From NCBI GenBank assembly GCA_030631415.1, contig DAOVLE010000104.1, positions 1 to 16,715 of the forward strand: a DNA stretch of 16,715 nt, read 5' to 3'. Shown one piece after another: positions 13,768 through 16,715 of the stretch. The first letter of the stretch is position 1. Every line of letters starts with the position of its first letter. Source of the DNA: JAAEQG01 sp023133475 (GTDB taxonomy: Bacteria; Planctomycetota; Phycisphaerae; UBA1845). Position numbers and translations under genes: made by a program. The notes below the pieces were generated by a model. The model worked only from the letters and a program-made list of their open reading frames with translations. It was not told where the DNA came from and searched no databases.

Positions 13768-15377
13768 CCAAACCACATCTTTGGGAACGCTATAAGCAGT
13801 ATCTTTGTATTTGCCCGCACACCGGGCTGCGGCTTGATGTCAGCCGCATGCTCTTTGCAGACGGCTACATCGAGCGGATGGCTGCTGAACAGATGGGCAA
13901 AGTCTTCCGCGAGATGGAAGCGTTGGAGACGGGTGCGATTGCCAATCCGGACGAAGGGCGCATGGTGGGGCACTATTGGCTGCGGAATCCGGGTTGTGCC
14001 CCGAACCCCGAACTGGCGGCTGACATCGCTGATACCCTGGGGCAAATCAAGACCTTCGCCGGCGAAGTTCACTCCGGGAGAGTCCATCCGAGCGAAGCGG
14101 GGTGTTTTGAGAACGTGCTGGTGGTGGGGATCGGCGGTTCGGCATTAGGGCCTCAGTTGTTGACGGACGCTCTGCGGTCCGAGGCGGATCGGATGCGGGT
14201 CTTCTTCCTGGACAACACCGACCCGGACGGGATCGATCGCACGTTGGGCGATCTTGGCGAGGGTTTGGGGCGCACGCTGACGCTGGTCATCTCCAAGTCC
14301 GGCGGAACGGCAGAGACCCGCAACGGGATGGTCGAGGCTGCCCATCGTTACCGGCGTTTGGGGCTGGACTTCGGTCGCCATGCCGTGGCGGTGACCGGCC
14401 GGGGCAGTGCCTTGCATCGCCGGATGCAAGGGGAGAAGTGGCTGGCGATGTTCCCCATGTGGGACTGGGTCGGCGGTCGGACGTCGGTGACGTCAGCCGT
14501 CGGCATACTCCCGGCAGCGTTGCAGGGCATTGACGTGGACGCCTTTTTGGCTGGGGCTGGGGACATGGACATCACCACGCGGCAGCATGAGGTGGTCTCG
14601 AACCCGGCGGCGCTGATGGCGCTGATGTGGTATCACGCCGCGGAGGGGCGAGGGGCCAAGGACCTGGTCATCATCCCCTACAAGGATCGCGTGGCTCTGT
14701 TGGCCCGGTATCTTCAGCAACTGGTGATGGAGTCGCTGGGCAAGGAGTTGGGCCTGGACGGGGCGGCTGTGCATCAGGGGCTCACCGTCTATGGGAACAA
14801 AGGCTCGACCGATCAGCACGCTTACGTGCAACAGCTCCGCGAGGGGGTGCACAACTTTTTCGTCACCTTCGTGGAGGTGGTGCGTGATCGGGTGGAGGCG
14901 TCGATCGAGGTTGAGCCAGGCGTGACCAGTGGTGATTATCTCAGCGGTTTTCTGCTCGGCACGCGGGAGGCGCTCTTTGAGAAGGGGCGGGCTTCGATGA
15001 CCATCACCCTGCCCGAGTTGAACGCCCGGACCCTCGGAGCCATGATCGCCCTCTACGAGCGAACGGTAGGCCTGTACGCGACGCTGATCAACGTCAATGC
15101 CTATCATCAACCGGGGGTGGAGGCCGGCAAAAAAGCGGCGGGACGGGTCATCGAGCTTCAGCGGCGGATTCTCGCCGCGCTGAAACGCGAGCAAGCTCAG
15201 ACCGCCGAAGAGATTGCCGCCGCCCTCGATGCCGTGGATGAGGTCGAGACCGTCTACAAAGTGCTCGAGCATCTGGCGGGCAATCCCGACCGCGGCGTGG
15301 TCAAGACCGATGGGCAGGACCCGTTCCAGGCGCGATACTGCTGCCGGGAAGAATTTTTCACAGAGGCGCATCTGTAG
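13764..15377 (+). CDS. pgi: Glucose-6-phosphate isomerase
   Basis: The 537-aa cytoplasmic enzyme interconverts glucose 6-phosphate and fructose 6-phosphate in glycolysis and gluconeogenesis. The SIS-fold phosphosugar-binding motifs are clear: VVGIGGSALGPQ (120-131) and VISKSGGTAET (175-185), which binds the phosphate. WDWVGGRTSVTSAVG (233-247) follows. Candidate catalytic residues are E323 in VMESLGKE and H352 in GNKGSTDQHAY. The extra roughly 60 C-terminal residues (QAQTAEEIAAALDAVDEVETVY) resemble a small helical domain seen in some bacterial homologues. The start has GGAAGAG seven bases upstream and overlaps the previous stop. The TAG stop is the first TAG of a family A repeat. Confidence 0.96.
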   Translation: MTKPHLWERYKQYLCICPHTGLRLDVSRMLFADGYIERMAAEQMGKVFREMEALETGAIANPDEGRMVGHYWLRNPGCAPNPELAADIADTLGQIKTFAGEVHSGRVHPSEAGCFENVLVVGIGGSALGPQLLTDALRSEADRMRVFFLDNTDPDGIDRTLGDLGEGLGRTLTLVISKSGGTAETRNGMVEAAHRYRRLGLDFGRHAVAVTGRGSALHRRMQGEKWLAMFPMWDWVGGRTSVTSAVGILPAALQGIDVDAFLAGAGDMDITTRQHEVVSNPAALMALMWYHAAEGRGAKDLVIIPYKDRVALLARYLQQLVMESLGKELGLDGAAVHQGLTVYGNKGSTDQHAYVQQLREGVHNFFVTFVEVVRDRVEASIEVEPGVTSGDYLSGFLLGTREALFEKGRASMTITLPELNARTLGAMIALYERTVGLYATLINVNAYHQPGVEAGKKAAGRVIELQRRILAALKREQAQTAEEIAAALDAVDEVETVYKVLEHLAGNPDRGVVKTDGQDPFQARYCCREEFFTEAHL

Positions 15378-15394
15378 GGCGGGTTCTACCCGCC
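15374..15394 (+). repeat. Family A hairpin repeat overlapping the pgi stop codon
   Basis: The copy reads TAGGGCGGGTTCTACCCGCC after a G. Its TAG is the pgi stop codon. It could also act as a 3' stabilising hairpin on the mRNA. Confidence 0.94.
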
Positions 15395-15408
15395 TTCCTG
15401 GCTAATAA

Positions 15409-15483
15409 GTCCAAAGTCCCTAGTCCAAAGTCCAAAGTCCAAAGTCAGAAACTAGTTGGACCTTGGACCTTGGACCTTGGACC
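15409..15483. repeat. Family E inverted heptamer arrays
   Basis: The left array has GTCCAAA at 15409, 15423, 15430 and 15437 with diverged units at 15416 and 15444. The right array has four TTGGACC units from 15456. Both have a seven-base period and opposite orientation, with one constant difference between arms, so six of seven bases can pair per unit. Confidence 0.9.
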
Positions 15484-15535
15484 TTGTAACCACGCCGTAA
15501 CAACGCTCATATAAACATTGACTAGGGGAGGTGAA

Positions 15536-15568
15536 ATGCAGAAAATTCATAAGAAAGAAGCATGGTGA
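15536..15568 (+). CDS. Ten-codon mini-ORF, possible leader peptide
   Basis: The peptide is MQKIHKKEAW, ending with TGA. Its ATG is preceded by AGGGGAGGTGAA, the strongest ribosome binding site in the window, at ideal spacing. It ends 41 bp before the rhodanese-like gene. Very short frames with strong sites upstream of an operon often act as leader peptides or translational couplers; nothing further shows function. It could also be chance or the remnant of a longer gene. Confidence 0.35.
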   Translation: MQKIHKKEAW

Positions 15569-15609
15569 GTTGGCCTTGCCGGCCGCACGGGTTACAGGAG
15601 TTTCGAGCG

Positions 15610-16167
15610 ATGCGAGCTGCGAAAAAGGCTGTCCTGGAAGCATTGGCATTGGTGCTGGTCGGATCGGCGGTGGGGCTGGCGGGCAATGCAGCCCGCGCCC
15701 GTGGGCTGGATTTGCTCACGAACTACCGCCCGCCCGCCAAAACCCTGGACATTATAGTGGCTGAGGAGAGCGATTCCGGGGAGGTGAACGAGTATGGGCT
15801 GCTCGAAGTCACCTTGGAACAGGTTTCGTGCTGTTTCCAGGACCCAGCCTATAACCCTAATCCGGCGGACAGTCACATCCTTTTCATCGATGCCCGCAAC
15901 GATGCCCACTATGCCGAGGGGCACATTCCCGGGGCGGTGCAAGTGGACCACTACTACAAGGATGAATACCTGCCGGAGATTTTGCCGCTCATCGAGACTG
16001 TTGACGAGGTGATCCTTTATTGCACTGGGCCTGAGTGTGACGATAGCCTGCTGGTTGGTCTGGACCTGATCGATGAAGGCGTCCCGCTTGACAAGATAGT
16101 CCTTTTCAAGGGCGGATGGGAAGCGTGGGCCGAAGCCAATATGCCGATCGCCACGGGGATGAAATAG
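15610..16167 (+). CDS. Exported rhodanese-like domain protein
   Basis: The 185-aa protein has a signal peptide or membrane anchor (residues 1-30, ending AARARG), then a rhodanese domain at about 65-182. Landmarks are LFIDARNDAHYAEGHIPGA (91-109), LYCTGPECDDS (137-146) with the candidate catalytic cysteine C138 and a second cysteine C143, and LFKGGWEAWAEANMPI (165-180). Rhodaneses move sulfane sulfur or handle cysteine redox chemistry; the reaction here is unknown and is placed outside the cytoplasm. The ATG is chosen because AGGAG lies nine bases upstream. The stop codon is immediately followed by the next start, so the MauE-like gene is its operon partner. Confidence 0.88.
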   Translation: MRAAKKAVLEALALVLVGSAVGLAGNAARARGLDLLTNYRPPAKTLDIIVAEESDSGEVNEYGLLEVTLEQVSCCFQDPAYNPNPADSHILFIDARNDAHYAEGHIPGAVQVDHYYKDEYLPEILPLIETVDEVILYCTGPECDDSLLVGLDLIDEGVPLDKIVLFKGGWEAWAEANMPIATGMK

Positions 16168-16698
16168 ATGACCAGGGCTCCAGGCCTGATTTCACGATTA
16201 GACCAGACTGGCATTCCCTTGCTGGTGACGCGGGTGGTGCTTGGCAGTCTTTTTGTATGGATGGGCATCGTCAAGATTCTCAACCCGGTGGACTTTGTTA
16301 AGCTGATGCAGCAGTATGCACTGTTGCCGTTGCTGCCGCATTATGTTTTGAACATTGTGGCGGTGGTGTTGCCCTGGATTGAGACTTTGTGCGGTGTGGC
16401 TTTGCTGTTGGGGATCGGCATTCGCGGTGCGGGTCTGGTTTCGGCGGTGATGTTGGTAATGTTCACGCCTCTGATCCTCATCCGCGGGTTGGAGATTTAC
16501 TACCAGGGTGGTGTGTCTTTTTGCCAGGTGAGTTTCGACTGCGGCTGTGGTGCCGGCATAATCATGCTTTGCAGCAAGCTGGCGGAGAATTTCAGTCTGT
16601 TCCTGTTGGCATTGGCAGCCACCCTCTCACGTTCCCGGAGATTCTGCCTGGGAGCCCGGCGGTTGCCGTCGGCACCGTCAATGGCGGTTGCCAGGTAG
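16168..16698 (+). CDS. MauE/DoxX-family redox-associated membrane protein
   Basis: The 176-aa protein has four predicted membrane segments at about residues 16-37, 57-82, 88-108 and 140-153. The early motif TRVVLGSLFVWMGIVKILNP is typical of DoxX/MauE proteins. A loop with CQVSFDCGCGAG (C119, C125, C127) and C135 resembles the CGC loop of MauE-type proteins, which are linked to periplasmic disulfide or thiol chemistry. It abuts the rhodanese gene with no gap, and GGGGATG precedes its ATG. The C-terminal 20 residues are basic and low in conservation signals, and the TAG stop lies in a family A repeat. Confidence 0.85.
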   Translation: MTRAPGLISRLDQTGIPLLVTRVVLGSLFVWMGIVKILNPVDFVKLMQQYALLPLLPHYVLNIVAVVLPWIETLCGVALLLGIGIRGAGLVSAVMLVMFTPLILIRGLEIYYQGGVSFCQVSFDCGCGAGIIMLCSKLAENFSLFLLALAATLSRSRRFCLGARRLPSAPSMAVAR

Positions 16699-16715
16699 GG
16701 CAGGTTGAAAACCTG
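16695..16715 (+). repeat. Divergent family A hairpin, possibly cut by window end
   Basis: GTAGGGCAGGTTGAAAACCTG keeps the family A head and a three-base loop, but the stem is CAGGTT/AACCTG, with paired changes on both sides relative to GGCGGGT/ACCCGCC. Its TAG is the stop codon of the MauE-like gene. Confidence 0.7.

Overview
The window is GC-rich bacterial chromosomal DNA. I see no phage genes, transposase, rRNA, tRNA or CRISPR array. I infer a member of the Planctomycetota or a related group. That rests on the mix of genes and on the very dense short palindromic repeats in and between genes; no marker gene proves it.

Left part (1-5975), all on the minus strand. Reading leftward from the middle: an AmmeMemoRadiSam-type radical SAM enzyme, an alkaline-phosphatase-superfamily phosphodiesterase lipoprotein, a secreted GH113-like TIM-barrel glycoside hydrolase, a LolD/MacB-type ABC ATPase, and a VTT/DedA-like membrane protein cut by the window edge. 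The phosphodiesterase and hydrolase genes are 18 bp apart and probably co-transcribed. The ATPase and membrane protein genes overlap by 17 bp.

Middle and right part (6146-16698), all on the plus strand. First is an unknown coiled-coil lipoprotein with its own promoter candidate and intrinsic terminator. Next come a PduO-type cobalamin adenosyltransferase overlapping a large O-antigen-ligase/TPR protein, then a 956-bp repeat-filled gap, then larE. After these are an unknown 183-aa protein coupled by an ATGA overlap to glucose-6-phosphate isomerase, and finally a rhodanese-like protein abutting a MauE/DoxX-type membrane protein. The last pair is preceded by a ten-codon mini-ORF with a very strong ribosome binding site.

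The most striking feature is the repeats. At least five families are present: A, a 21-bp hairpin with core TAGGGCGGGTTCCACCCGCC; B, CAGTACCGCGACCGTAAGGG arms; C, paired arms containing CTTTAGCGGTGGGGGACACG; D, paired arms with ACGCAGAG octamers; and E, inverted heptamer arrays. They fill the intergenic spaces and also enter the genes. They encode part of an N-terminal linker, they encode C-terminal tails of two secreted enzymes, and they appear to supply the stop codons of up to five genes. No recognisable defence or novel enzymatic system is present. The repeat-gene interplay is the main thing worth following up.
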